Assembly: GCA_019417325.1 (NCBI GenBank)
Contig: DXVO01000019.1
Coordinates: 62,001-126,000, forward strand
Origin: Parabacteroides sp.
GTDB lineage: Bacteria > Bacteroidota > Bacteroidia > Bacteroidales > Tannerellaceae
Length of the DNA: 64,000 nucleotides
Direction of reading: 5' to 3'
Numbering within the stretch: the stretch's first letter is position 1; every line of letters begins with the position of its first letter. The notes beneath the pieces were generated by a model, which was not told the origin of the DNA, ran no database searches, and saw only the letters and a program-made list of their open reading frames with translations. A program made the translations under genes and the position numbers. Of the stretch, positions 53,225-63,823 are shown piece by piece.

Positions 53225-55372
53225 ATGAAAAAACATTTATTGGCTATTTTAGTGTTGGCAATTTTCATGACCGGTTGTAAATCCGACAAACGATTGGTTG
53301 ATTATGTAAATCCTTTATTGGGAACAGCAACTCTTTGGGAGCCCGAAGACTTGGGATATGTGCGTAAAATGAAAGCGCGTACCTGGGGCGCCGAGGTTTT
53401 TCCCGGATCTTCTCTGCCGAATGCGATGGTACAACTCAGTCCGGTAACACAGTTCCGGAGTGGTGCAGGGTATCAGTATGAGGATACCGTTATTTATGGT
53501 TTTTCCCATACGAATAAAGGACATTGGAACCTGCTCCATATACCATTGTTGCCTGTTACCGGAAAGATTTCTCCCAGTGATTATTGTTCCGGATACAGCC
53601 ATGCGAATGAATCGGCACATCCCGGATATTACCAGGTGTTTCTCGAAAGATATGGAATTAACGCAGAGTTGACATCCACATTGCGTTGTGCTTACCATAA
53701 ATATACGTTCAGGGAAGGAGACGATAAAAGACTGTTGGCCGATATGACCCGCTCTAATAACCGGGTGACGGAATGGAATATAAAGAAAGTGAATGAGCAT
53801 GTTTTTTCCGGTTTCCAGCATGGGGATGGTAAAATGTATTTCTATGCAGTATCCAATTATGGCATAAAAGATATAGAACAGGCAAAAGATGAGGTGCATG
53901 AAGTGTCTTTGGTTAATTTTAAGGATAGTAAAGGGAAAGAACCTTTGGAACTTAAAATAGGGTTCTCTTTTGTCAGTGTGGAAAACGCTAAAATGAATCT
54001 GGAACAGGAAATGCTGAATAAGAATTTTACAGAAGTCCGTGGTGAAGCAGCTAAAACATGGGAAAACCTGTTGGCAAAAATAAATGTAACGGGTGGGACG
54101 GAACGTGAAAAAGGTATATTTTACTCCTGTCTGTACCGTTCGTTCCTTTGGCCGGCTTTGCGTAGTGATGTAAACGGGGAATATACGGATGCAAAAGGCG
54201 AGATAGCCAACGGAGGATTCCGTTATTATACAGACCCTTCATTCTGGGATGATTACCGCAATAAGCTGGTATTGCTGGGAATGTTATCACCGGATGTTAC
54301 AGTCGATGTAATTAAGTCTATCACGGATAAGGGGGAAAAGAGAAACGGATATATGCCGACATTCTTTCATGGCGACCATGCATCTGTTTTCGTTGCCGGG
54401 ACTTATCTACGCGGTTTGAAAGATTTTGATTTGAAGCGTGCTTATCAGTTGTTGCTGAATAATGCTACGGTTCCCGGACGTGGAGGCAGGCCTTATCTGG
54501 ACGAATATATGGAAAGAGGCTGGATTGCGGAAAAAGATACGACAAATGTCCCGACGCAGGATGAGTATAAAGCTGCTGTAACAAAAACGGTGGAATATGC
54601 TTACGACGACTATGCTACTGCTTTGTTGGCTAAAGAGTTGGGCGACGAGGATAACTATAATTTGCTGATGAAACGTACCTCCAACTATAAGAACCTGTTC
54701 GATCCGGGTACCGGTTTTTGGAGAGGACGTATCGATAATGGCAATTGGATTGAAGATTTTGATCCGTATTATCCTTATTATGCTTATATGTACCGGGAAG
54801 CAAATGCTTGGCAATCCCTGTTTTTTGCCCCTCATGACCCGGAAGGAATGATCGCCCTTTATCCGAGTAAAGAAGCGGTTGAGCAAAAGCTTGATTCTTT
54901 GTTTACAGAACCGTGGAGAGGCTATGAAGCACATAATATGACAGGATTTATCGGAAATTACTGTCATGGAAACCAGCCGGACCACAGTGTCCCTTATACT
55001 TATTATTTTATCGGCAAGCAGGAAAAGGCACAATGTATGTTGGATAGTATTATGGGACATTATTATGATATGGGTGCGGATAAACTTGCTTATGCGGGTA
55101 TGGATGATGCCGGTGAAATGTCAGCCTGGTATGTTTTTAATGCAATCGGTTTATATACATATTCTCCGGCGGATCCGGAATATATAGTATCTGTACCTCT
55201 GTTCGACCAGGTTCGGTTTACTTTAGATGATAAAACCAGATTTACAATCAAAAAGAACGGCAACGGGAAGAAGATAACGAAGATAACTTATGGAGGCAAG
55301 GAACTTGACGGATGGTTCATTTCTCATGACCAGTTGAAGGAAGGCAAAGAACTTGTGATTAATGCCTTATAA
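53225..55372 (+). CDS. GH92-family alpha-mannosidase lipoprotein
   Basis: A 715-residue lipoprotein (lipobox MTGC) that should sit on the cell surface or in the periplasm. The family opening is DYVNPLLGTATLW, followed by FPGSSLPNAMVQLSP and GFSHTNKGHWN in the N-terminal sandwich. The (alpha/alpha)6 barrel has FWDDYRNKLVLLGMLSP, the GYMPTFFHGDHASV block and MDDAGEMSAWYVFNAIGLYTYSP, which carries the catalytic acidic residues. GH92 enzymes are calcium-dependent exo-mannosidases of host N-glycans and yeast mannan. It is divergent from the LytS/LytR pair. Confidence 0.94.
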   Translation: MKKHLLAILVLAIFMTGCKSDKRLVDYVNPLLGTATLWEPEDLGYVRKMKARTWGAEVFPGSSLPNAMVQLSPVTQFRSGAGYQYEDTVIYGFSHTNKGHWNLLHIPLLPVTGKISPSDYCSGYSHANESAHPGYYQVFLERYGINAELTSTLRCAYHKYTFREGDDKRLLADMTRSNNRVTEWNIKKVNEHVFSGFQHGDGKMYFYAVSNYGIKDIEQAKDEVHEVSLVNFKDSKGKEPLELKIGFSFVSVENAKMNLEQEMLNKNFTEVRGEAAKTWENLLAKINVTGGTEREKGIFYSCLYRSFLWPALRSDVNGEYTDAKGEIANGGFRYYTDPSFWDDYRNKLVLLGMLSPDVTVDVIKSITDKGEKRNGYMPTFFHGDHASVFVAGTYLRGLKDFDLKRAYQLLLNNATVPGRGGRPYLDEYMERGWIAEKDTTNVPTQDEYKAAVTKTVEYAYDDYATALLAKELGDEDNYNLLMKRTSNYKNLFDPGTGFWRGRIDNGNWIEDFDPYYPYYAYMYREANAWQSLFFAPHDPEGMIALYPSKEAVEQKLDSLFTEPWRGYEAHNMTGFIGNYCHGNQPDHSVPYTYYFIGKQEKAQCMLDSIMGHYYDMGADKLAYAGMDDAGEMSAWYVFNAIGLYTYSPADPEYIVSVPLFDQVRFTLDDKTRFTIKKNGNGKKITKITYGGKELDGWFISHDQLKEGKELVINAL

Positions 55373-55425
55373 ATCAGAAAAATATTGGCTGGTAGTTCAT
55401 TTTTGAACCCGTAGTATTTTGTTTT

Positions 55426-55488
55426 CGAGGTGGTCGAAAATATTCACGAGGCGGTCATTCATATTTTCGAGGGCGCCAAAAATATGAA
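55426..55488. repeat. Three tandem 21-nt imperfect repeats starting CGAGG
   Basis: CGAGG begins exactly every 21 bases at 55426, 55447 and 55468. The units read CGAGGTGGTCGAAAATATTCA in the first (21 nt, shown here as CGAGGTGGTC and AATATTCA), with GGTC and AATAT/CATAT kept in the next two. Confidence 0.75.
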
Positions 55489-55503
55489 TGACCGCCTCGT
55501 GAA
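55443..55503. repeat. Perfect 25-bp inverted repeat with 11-nt loop
   Basis: Arms 55443-55467 and 55479-55503 are exact reverse complements (outer words TTCACGAGGC and GCCTCGTGAA). The loop is CGAGGGCGCCA. No T run follows, so it is not a plain terminator. Confidence 0.9.
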
Positions 55504-55599
55504 CAGATTTAGATAGGAGAAAAATAAAAATAGCCCATGTCCTTTTAGCTGTATGTCCCGGTAGAAAAATTAATAATCAGGAGGGCTTTGTAGAAACAA

Positions 55600-55630
55600 A
55601 AAAGAGGGAACGAAAAGCTCCCTCTTTTTT
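55600..55630 (-). terminator. Terminator after rplS
   Basis: AAAGAGGGA pairs with TCCCTCTTT around a 10-nt loop, and the minus-strand 3' side runs into TTTTTTG. It lies about 20 bp past the rplS stop. Confidence 0.85.
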
Positions 55631-55652
55631 ATGGCAATAGAACCGAAGAATA

Positions 55653-56000
55653 TTAGTTTCTTCTTTCTTTGATTCTTGCTTTCTTACCGGTAAGTGCACG
55701 CAGGTAATACAATTTAGCACGACGTACTTTACCCAGTTTGTTAACAGTGATGCTTTCGATGAACGGTGATTCGATCGGGAAAATTCTTTCCACACCAACG
55801 TTTTCAGACATTTTGCGAACAGTGAAACGTTTTTTGTCACCGTGTCCTGAAATACGGATAACAACGCCTCTGTACTGCTGAACACGTTCTTTGTTACCTT
55901 CTTTGATACGGTAAGCTACTGTAATCGTGTCACCACTCTTGAAAGAAGGATGTTCCTTCTTTGTCGCAAACGCTTCTTCTACAACTTTAATTAAATCCAT
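55653..56000 (-). CDS. rplS: Ribosomal protein L19
   Basis: A 115-residue large-subunit protein at the interface with the small subunit. The sequence fits L19 throughout: FKSGDTITVAYRIKEGNKERVQ, the VVIRISGHGDKKRFTVRK block, GVERIFPIESPFIESI and the basic end KVRRAKLYYLRALTGKKARIKE, cited here by LYYLRALTGKKARI. Length is normal. It is a single gene here, unlike the rpsP-trmD-rplS operon of many bacteria, as is usual in Bacteroidetes. Confidence 0.98.
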   Translation of the reverse strand: MDLIKVVEEAFATKKEHPSFKSGDTITVAYRIKEGNKERVQQYRGVVIRISGHGDKKRFTVRKMSENVGVERIFPIESPFIESITVNKLGKVRRAKLYYLRALTGKKARIKERRN

Positions 56001-56139
56001 TGTTTATAGCTTTTTAATTGTAATGTTTAACGAAACGCAATATAACGGGCTACTTTGTCCCGACAGAGATTACGTAAAGCGGCTGCAAAGTAACGAAATA
56101 AATATTTGATACGCAAGTAGGAAGGATTTGTTTTTTCGT

Positions 56140-56147
56140 TATATTTG
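56140..56147 (+). promoter_or_regulatory. Possible -7 box for the GH3 fusion gene
   Basis: TATATTTG matches TAnnTTTG, 26 bp before the preferred start at 56173. No good -33 box is seen. Confidence 0.4.
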
Positions 56148-56172
56148 GACTGTTTTTATACTCGAAAGTAAA

Positions 56173-59151
56173 ATGAAAAAGATATATATACTGTTTTTAT
56201 GCTGCATTTGTTCACTTTACGGGAAAAGTGAAATCGTTCCAAATATGTATCGTTCAGTAGACAAAGAAAAGATGAATCATTGGGTGGATTCCGTATTCGA
56301 CTCGATGAGCAGTGACGAGCGTATCGGGCAGTTGTTTATGGTGATTCTTAATCCAAAGGATGATACCCGGAACCTGCAGCGGTTGAAACGGTATATAGAT
56401 GAAATTAAAATAGGCGGCATTCTTTTCCATAAAGGAGATCCCGAGACACAGGCGCTCGTAACGAACAGGGCGCAAAAATCTTCTAAAGTTCCTTTGTTGA
56501 TTTCATTGGATGGAGAATGGGGGTTGTCCATGCGCCTGAGCGGGACAACACGGTTTCCGAAAAATATGATGTTGGGAGCTATCGAAGATAATAACCTGAT
56601 TACCGAATATGGGCGCGAAGTGGCACGCCAGTGTAAAGAGATGGGTATCCATATCAATTTTGCACCGGATATGGATGTGAATAGCAATACGGATAATCCG
56701 GTAATCGGCATCCGCTCGTTTGGGGAAAGCCCGGCGGCTGTTGCAGATAAGGGTATCGCGTATGCGAAAGGACTGGAAGAGAATGGCATCCTATCTGTAG
56801 CCAAGCATTTTCCGGGACATGGCGATACTTCGGAAGACTCACACAATACGCTTCCTGCTGTTTACCATGACAGGGCCCGTCTGGACAGTGTGGAGATCTA
56901 TCCTTTTAAACGTTATATTCAGGAAGGTTTTGCCGGAGTAATGACCGGGCATCTTTATGTGCCGGCTCTGGATAAAACGAACCGTCCTTCTTCTTTGTCC
57001 GAACCGATTGTAACGGGCTTATTAAAGAAAGAACTTCAATTTTCAGGTCTTTGTTTTACTGATGCTTTGGCGATGAAGGGGGCGACTTCCAATAAATCGG
57101 ATAACCTGTCAGTCAAAGCCTTATTGGCAGGAAATGATATCCTGCTTGCTCCGGCGGCTCCGCTTTCTGATTTTGCAGCGGTAAAAGAAGCCATAGAAGA
57201 TGGTACGTTGAATCTGGAAGAGATTGAAGCGAAATGCCTAAAAATATTACAGTATAAATATATTGCCGGATTGAATAATTATCAGCCGGTTGAACTCAAA
57301 GGGCTTTCCGGGCGTTTGAATTCTCCCCATGCCGCCTGGCTTGCTGCCAAATTAAATTCGGAAGCAATCACTCTGTTGAAAAATGAAAATGACCTGTTGC
57401 CATTAAAGCAGTTGGGCAAAAAGAATACGGCAGTCCTTTCGATTGGCGATGCGGTAGGAAATAGCTTTCAAACGATGGTGAACCGCTATGATACGGTTGC
57501 CTGTTTCAGTATTTCCCGTACGGCAACGGCTGCACAGGTTCAGCAGGTTTATAAGAAACTGGAAGCATATGACCGGATTATTTGTAGTGTACATACCGTC
57601 CGTATTCCGGAGAATCCGGCTTTGCGTAAACTGGCGGAAAAGAAAGAGCTGATTCTTGCTTTTTTCACGTTGCCTTATTTTGCCAAGGAATATAAGCAAA
57701 CGGTAGAAAAAGCAAAAGCTGTTATAATGGGCTATGAGATGACCCCTCTGGCACAGGAATATGCTGCGCAGATGGTCTTTGGCGGAGTTGCGGCAAAAGG
57801 CAAACTACCGGTATCTATCCCCGGTCTGTATTTTGCCGGGACCGGAATCTTTACGGAAAAGACCCGTTTGGGATATCATGAACCGGAAGAGGTCGGTTTG
57901 AATGCCGTCCGCCTGAATGAAATCGATTCGATAGTGAAGGAGGGCTTGGATAAGCAGGCTTATCCCGGTTGTCAGGTGCTGGTCGCTAAAAATGGAATGG
58001 TTATCTATGAGAAATCTTTTGGCTACTTTGATTATAGCAGTTCGCAACCGGTAGATAATGATGCTGTGTATGATTTGGCTTCTTCTTCAAAGGCTACCGG
58101 TACATTGCTTGCGGTGATGAAAGCTTACGACCGGAAAAAGTTCTCGTTAAACAGTAAAATTTCTGAATTTGTACCGGAGCTGAAATCTTCAGATAAAAAA
58201 GATTTGAATATAAAGGAATTGTTGTATCATCAGTCGGGATTGACCCCTTCAATTAATTTCTATCTGGATGCGATGGATAAGGATAGCTATACAGGCAGTT
58301 TGTACAGCCGTGTAAAAGATGCGGCCCATCCGGTTAATTTTGACGGGAAGACTTATGTCAGGGAAGATGTCGCCTATCTTCCCGGTTTGGTTTCTAACAA
58401 GAAAAAACCGGAGTTTGCCACCGAGGTGGCGCGCGATTTCTATTTGAACACTTCTTTTAAAGATTCGATTATCAAAGAAATAAAAGACTCTAAATTAAGA
58501 AACCGGGGAAAGTACAAGTATAGCTGTATCAATTTTATCCTTTTGAAGATGATGGTGGAGAAACAGATGAACCAGCCGATGGATAGTCTGCTGGATACGG
58601 ATTTTTTCCGTCCGCTGGGTGCCTGGCATACGGCTTACAATCCGTTGCACAGGATGGATACTTCACGGATCGTACCGACGGAAAACGATCGTTTTGTTCG
58701 TCATCAGCAACTCCGGGGGTATGTGCATGATGAAGCGGCCGCTTTCCAGGGAGGGGTTTCCGGGAATGCCGGATTGTTCTCGAACGCAAACGACCTGGCT
58801 AAAATACTTCAGTTGTATCTGAATTTAGGGGCTTATGGAGACGAACGCTATCTGTCGGCTGAAACAAGCCGGCTGTTTACACAGAGTAAAAGCCCGACGT
58901 CGCACAGGGGATTAGGGTTCGATAAGCCCTTGGTGGGCAATCCACGGCTTTCCACTTGTGGAACACTGGCGCCTCCGTCGGTTTATGGGCATACAGGGTA
59001 CACCGGGACCTGTTTTTGGGTGGACCCGGATAATCAAATGATTTATATTTTTCTGTCTAACCGGGTAAATCCTACGCGTGCCAATAACAAATTGAGCTCG
59101 CTGGATATCCGGACCCGTATACAGGATACGATTTACAAAGCGTTGATGTAG
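56173..59151 (+). CDS. NagZ-like GH3 fused to a serine hydrolase (beta-lactamase fold)
   Basis: About 992 residues from the ATG at 56173, which starts a signal peptide (KKIYILFLCCIC); the frame opens at 56128 but that would bury the signal. The GH3 N-domain (about 25-350) has the NagZ motif KHFPGHGDTSEDSH near 211-224, which carries the His/Asp pair, and FTDALAMKG with the Asp nucleophile at about 297. A second GH3 alpha/beta domain follows (about 385-570). The C-terminal 410 residues are a class C beta-lactamase-like serine hydrolase with SSSK at 637-640, YSCIN in place of YSN, and HTGYTG. Likely periplasmic, cutting GlcNAc from muropeptides; the second activity is unknown. Confidence 0.92.
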   Translation: MKKIYILFLCCICSLYGKSEIVPNMYRSVDKEKMNHWVDSVFDSMSSDERIGQLFMVILNPKDDTRNLQRLKRYIDEIKIGGILFHKGDPETQALVTNRAQKSSKVPLLISLDGEWGLSMRLSGTTRFPKNMMLGAIEDNNLITEYGREVARQCKEMGIHINFAPDMDVNSNTDNPVIGIRSFGESPAAVADKGIAYAKGLEENGILSVAKHFPGHGDTSEDSHNTLPAVYHDRARLDSVEIYPFKRYIQEGFAGVMTGHLYVPALDKTNRPSSLSEPIVTGLLKKELQFSGLCFTDALAMKGATSNKSDNLSVKALLAGNDILLAPAAPLSDFAAVKEAIEDGTLNLEEIEAKCLKILQYKYIAGLNNYQPVELKGLSGRLNSPHAAWLAAKLNSEAITLLKNENDLLPLKQLGKKNTAVLSIGDAVGNSFQTMVNRYDTVACFSISRTATAAQVQQVYKKLEAYDRIICSVHTVRIPENPALRKLAEKKELILAFFTLPYFAKEYKQTVEKAKAVIMGYEMTPLAQEYAAQMVFGGVAAKGKLPVSIPGLYFAGTGIFTEKTRLGYHEPEEVGLNAVRLNEIDSIVKEGLDKQAYPGCQVLVAKNGMVIYEKSFGYFDYSSSQPVDNDAVYDLASSSKATGTLLAVMKAYDRKKFSLNSKISEFVPELKSSDKKDLNIKELLYHQSGLTPSINFYLDAMDKDSYTGSLYSRVKDAAHPVNFDGKTYVREDVAYLPGLVSNKKKPEFATEVARDFYLNTSFKDSIIKEIKDSKLRNRGKYKYSCINFILLKMMVEKQMNQPMDSLLDTDFFRPLGAWHTAYNPLHRMDTSRIVPTENDRFVRHQQLRGYVHDEAAAFQGGVSGNAGLFSNANDLAKILQLYLNLGAYGDERYLSAETSRLFTQSKSPTSHRGLGFDKPLVGNPRLSTCGTLAPPSVYGHTGYTGTCFWVDPDNQMIYIFLSNRVNPTRANNKLSSLDIRTRIQDTIYKALM

Positions 59152-59227
59152 GCTTTTCTTATCGGAAAAGATATGTATCTTTGTCCATCTATTAATAAAA
59201 TATTATTTACTAAAATACATTATTCAT

Positions 59228-60256
59228 ATGTTATTCGGTCACGGCGATGATTTTTACAATTCGCAGAATGAGGTGAAAATAAACTTCAGTTCTAACGTTT
59301 GGCATGGTGCCAATCTGGAAAAACTTCAGGAGCATCTGAACAGTCAGTTTGACAAGCTAACCCGTTATCCGGAACCGGATGCCGCTTCAGTAAAAAGATT
59401 GTTGGCTCGCCGTTATGAAATAAAAGAAGAGAATATTCTTGTAACCAACGGCTCTATCACAGCTTTTTATCTGTTGGCCCAGGCGTGGAAAAAGGCCAAA
59501 TCTTTCATTGCTGTCCCATCCTTTTCGGAGTATGAAGATGCCTGCCGTTTGCATGAGCACGAGATCTCTTTTTTCTCAACAGGGGAAGACCTTTCGGAAG
59601 TTTCTTTTGAAGGACAGGATTTCTGTTGGCTCTGTAACCCGAATAATCCGGATGGGAAACTGATACACCGTATCGAGCTGCTGAGAATGATAGCAGCCAA
59701 CCCTCAGACCACCTTTATTATAGACCAGGCATATGTTTCTTTTACAACAGAAGAAATGCTTAAGCCTTCCGATATAAAGAATAATCCGAATCTGATATTG
59801 GTGCAGTCCATCTCAAAGGCCTATAATATTCCGGGACTACGTGTCGGGTATATTGTTGCCACTCCTGAAAAGATACAGGAAGTCAGTAAGTATATTATTC
59901 CTTGGTCAATAAATGCAATCGCAATAGAAGCGAGCAAATATATCCTGATACATCCGGCGCAGTTTACCCTGCCTATCCGTAAATGGCAACGCGAAACGGC
60001 TGATTTCATTTATCAGCTTACGAAGTTGGATGGTTTGGAAGTCTTGCCTACCGCAACCACTTTCTTTCTGGTTCGTTTGAGAAAAGGGACGGCTGCTGAT
60101 TTGAAACAATATTTATGGGATAATTATAACATCCTGATTCGCGATGCCTCCAACTTCCGCGGATTGGATGAAACCTATATTCGCCTCTCTACTCAAACGA
60201 AGAATGAAAATGAACAGTTGATAGAAGCGGTACGCGAATGGCTTGCTAAGCAATAA
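59228..60256 (+). CDS. CobD/HisC-like PLP-dependent aminotransferase-fold enzyme
   Basis: A 342-residue fold-type I PLP enzyme. It has VTNGSITAFYLLAQ, the CNPNNPDGK substrate loop, IIDQAYVSF and SISKAYNIPGLRVGY, whose lysine at about 197 binds PLP. The start MLFGHGDDFYN followed by NFSSNVWHGAN recalls the HGGD-N-xSSN opening of L-threonine-O-3-phosphate decarboxylases (CobD/CobC) more than histidinol-phosphate aminotransferase. CobD makes aminopropanol phosphate for cobalamin. No other cob gene is adjacent, so the assignment to the cobalamin pathway is tentative; a plain aminotransferase is the alternative. Confidence 0.82.
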   Translation: MLFGHGDDFYNSQNEVKINFSSNVWHGANLEKLQEHLNSQFDKLTRYPEPDAASVKRLLARRYEIKEENILVTNGSITAFYLLAQAWKKAKSFIAVPSFSEYEDACRLHEHEISFFSTGEDLSEVSFEGQDFCWLCNPNNPDGKLIHRIELLRMIAANPQTTFIIDQAYVSFTTEEMLKPSDIKNNPNLILVQSISKAYNIPGLRVGYIVATPEKIQEVSKYIIPWSINAIAIEASKYILIHPAQFTLPIRKWQRETADFIYQLTKLDGLEVLPTATTFFLVRLRKGTAADLKQYLWDNYNILIRDASNFRGLDETYIRLSTQTKNENEQLIEAVREWLAKQ

Positions 60257-60314
60257 AAGCAGCTTGACGTATAAATACTGCAAGAGGAAGTTCTGAAACT
60301 TTCTCACGGATAAC

Positions 60315-60369
60315 AAACGGGCACAGAGATTAGCAGAGATAAAAAAGTCTGCAAAATCTGTGCCCGTTT
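60315..60369 (+). terminator. Hairpin after the PLP enzyme gene, related to a TCTGTG-type repeat
   Basis: AAACGGGCACAGA pairs with TCTGTGCCCGTTT over 13 bp, with GCAGA/TCTGC inside. A short T run follows. The CAGA/TCTG words recall the 136-bp repeat, so it may be a repeat used as a terminator. Confidence 0.65.
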
Positions 60370-60467
60370 TCGTTATGGGTTATAAAGCCTTTTTGTAAGT
60401 TAGCAAGATTGGAAAAGTGACCGGTGGAATGTCCTGTTATCTTTGTCCGGTGAAACAGTATAAGAAT

Positions 60468-61325
60468 ATGCAACAAAGAACATCTACAAGAGAAGAATAC
60501 CTGAAGCGGGTAAACCTGGTGATTGAATATGTGAATAATCATTTGGGAGAGAATATAGATTTGAACCGGCTTGCCGAGATTTCTAATTTCTCACCTTATC
60601 ATTTTCACCGGGTGATGAGCGCATTTCTGGGGGAACCTCTCGGGACATTTATCGTGCGGACAAGGATCGAGACTGCAGCCCGGTTGCTTCGTTACACGGA
60701 TTTGTCTATCAGTGAGATTGCTTACAGGGTAGGGTATGGTGCACCTTCTTCTTTGTCGAAAGCCTTCAGGCAGTTCTATTCTATTTCACCGAATGAATAT
60801 AGAAACAATAAAGAGTACACAATTATGAGACCAGAAAAAATAGGACAGGATTTGCAGTTACAAACTGAAGTAAAAGAGATTCCGGTAAGAGACGTGATTT
60901 ATATCCGCCTGACAGGTGATTACCGTTTGAATGACTATGGCGGAACATGGAAACGGCTGATAGGGTTCGTTATCGAAAATAAGTTGCCTATGGGTGATCC
61001 CAGTCCGCTTTGTATTTACTATGACGACCCGAAAGTAACCGCTCCGGAAAAGTTACGTACGGACGTTTGCATGGTATTGCCGCAGTCGGTGGAACCAAAA
61101 GGGGAAGTAGGAGCACGGCAGATTCCGGCAGGACGCTATGCCACATTCCTGTATAAGGGAGCCTATGAACACTTAGGTATGGTTTATGATACGATTTATG
61201 CACAAAAGATACCGCAGTTGGGCTATACTTTCCGGGATGAACCCAGTTACGAACGTTATCTGAATGACCCCTGTAATACCCTTCCGGAGGATTTGCTGAC
61301 GGAAATTTGTATTCCTATAGAATAG
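60468..61325 (+). CDS. AraC-family regulator with GyrI-like effector domain
   Basis: About 285 residues from the ATG at 60468; the frame opens at 60417 but without family support. The N-terminal AraC domain has NHLGENIDLNRLAEISNFSPYHFHRVM and LSISEIAYRVGYGAPSSLSKAFRQFY, two helix-turn-helix motifs. The C-terminal half (about 130-285) is a GyrI-like small-molecule-binding domain (VIYIRLTGDYR, ICYYDDP-type strand as LCIYYDDPKV, IPAGRYATFLYKGAYEHL). SoxS/Rob-like regulators of this layout respond to drugs or other hydrophobic compounds. The ligand is unknown. fumC follows 82 bp later in the same direction. Confidence 0.92.
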   Translation: MQQRTSTREEYLKRVNLVIEYVNNHLGENIDLNRLAEISNFSPYHFHRVMSAFLGEPLGTFIVRTRIETAARLLRYTDLSISEIAYRVGYGAPSSLSKAFRQFYSISPNEYRNNKEYTIMRPEKIGQDLQLQTEVKEIPVRDVIYIRLTGDYRLNDYGGTWKRLIGFVIENKLPMGDPSPLCIYYDDPKVTAPEKLRTDVCMVLPQSVEPKGEVGARQIPAGRYATFLYKGAYEHLGMVYDTIYAQKIPQLGYTFRDEPSYERYLNDPCNTLPEDLLTEICIPIE

Positions 61326-61407
61326 TATGTTTGGATAAGTAAGTTTTCATAAACAATTCTTTCTCTATCCGGTTTTATTATTGAGTAGACATTAAAACAC
61401 AAGTGCT

Positions 61408-62808
<1,401 letters not shown>

Positions 62809-62839
62809 TACCCTGACTATAAAAACTTGCGTTAACTGG

Positions 62840-63823
62840 TCAGCCGTTCCTTATCACATCTGTAACATTTCTTCTGGATGAATAGGGGGCGGCTTTTGCA
62901 TACCCGAGGCGCAACAAAAGTACGGGGTATTCTTTGTTGATTGGAAATGTCTCCTGTATCTTATCCGCTAATTCTTTTACTTCACAAGGTTGGTTGAAAA
63001 AAGCGCAAGAGACTCCTTCTTTGCTTGCCGTCAGCAAGAAACGTTGCAATGTTCTTCCTGATGCAATCCAGTTTTCGATGGTGTTACTTCGTGTCGTGAA
63101 GAGGACTAAATGGGAGGAAGTGCTTATTTTCTTGTTATCCCCTTTATTTTGAATACGGCTGTTCAGTACGGAACTCATAATTGTTTTGGAAATAAATGCC
63201 GGTAGGTTAGGGGCACCGAATACGGCATAACTTAATCCGTCGTGAGTTGCTTCCGAATGTTTTTTATTGAAACGCATCCATGATTTCAGTTCTTCCTTGA
63301 ATGCCTGGTCGTTCATTTGCTTCTTGTTCCCCTCCAATATATACGGTCTTAATGCTTCAAATTGCGGACTGTCGTTCTCAAAGAAATAAAGTTGCGTATC
63401 CGCTTCTGTTTGGACCGCTTCCAATTTATTGAGGAAAAGGTACAGGATTTTGTTTCCGTTGTATGTCTGGCGGTTCATTTGCCGTTTTCCTATAAAAGGA
63501 AACAAAGGAGAGGGTTGCACATCGGTTGCTTTATGCAAAGTAATTTGAATCACCCGTTCCGTATCGTTTCGTGTTGCAATCCCGACTTCCGTTTGGTAGC
63601 CGGCGGCGGATGCTGCGATGCATAAATTTTCAGCAGCGCATCCAAGGCTGATATATAATTCCCTGTGATTCCCGTCAACCACCGGCAATGCTCTGGAAAA
63701 GTCCGGTTCTATTGTGATTTGATTCTCTTGAATAGTAAAAATCCAAGGCTGTGTGTTATGTCCGGATGGCGCTTGGGTCGCCAGTTCTATAAGCCGGATA
63801 TATTTCGTTGCTTCTTCTTCCAT
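62840..63823 (-). CDS. Acg-type nitroreductase-family protein
   Basis: A 327-residue protein with two nitroreductase-like halves, as in the Acg family of mycobacteria. The first half has LATQAPSGHNTQPWIFTIQ, the FMN-binding opening, and GCAAENLCIAASAAGY. The second has LVLFTTRSNTIENWIASGRTLQRFLLTAS and the end PVLLLRLGYAKAAPYSSRR. Flavin use and substrate are unknown; some Acg proteins may store rather than use flavin. It is convergent with fumC and its start fits a leader shared with the repeat copy at the window end. Confidence 0.87.
   Translation of the reverse strand: MEEEATKYIRLIELATQAPSGHNTQPWIFTIQENQITIEPDFSRALPVVDGNHRELYISLGCAAENLCIAASAAGYQTEVGIATRNDTERVIQITLHKATDVQPSPLFPFIGKRQMNRQTYNGNKILYLFLNKLEAVQTEADTQLYFFENDSPQFEALRPYILEGNKKQMNDQAFKEELKSWMRFNKKHSEATHDGLSYAVFGAPNLPAFISKTIMSSVLNSRIQNKGDNKKISTSSHLVLFTTRSNTIENWIASGRTLQRFLLTASKEGVSCAFFNQPCEVKELADKIQETFPINKEYPVLLLRLGYAKAAPYSSRRNVTDVIRNG

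Larger units (their letters stand above)
55373..55652. other. Intergenic region with a 25-bp inverted repeat (280 bp)
   Basis: The stretch lies between GH92 (rightward) and rplS (leftward). It holds three 21-nt repeats and a 25-bp perfect inverted repeat at 55426-55503, plus the rplS terminator at 55600-55630. No start codon opens a convincing frame. Confidence 0.6.

Noticed and set aside
54407..55060. 217-aa open frame antisense to GH92
   Set aside because: Overlaps conserved GH92 catalytic segments on the other strand; no family match.
55426..55491. Arg-Gly-Gly heptad peptide encoded by the 21-nt repeats
   Set aside because: One frame would read RGGRKYS-like units, but it has no start codon, a stop shortly before and a stop right after, so a protein is not supported.
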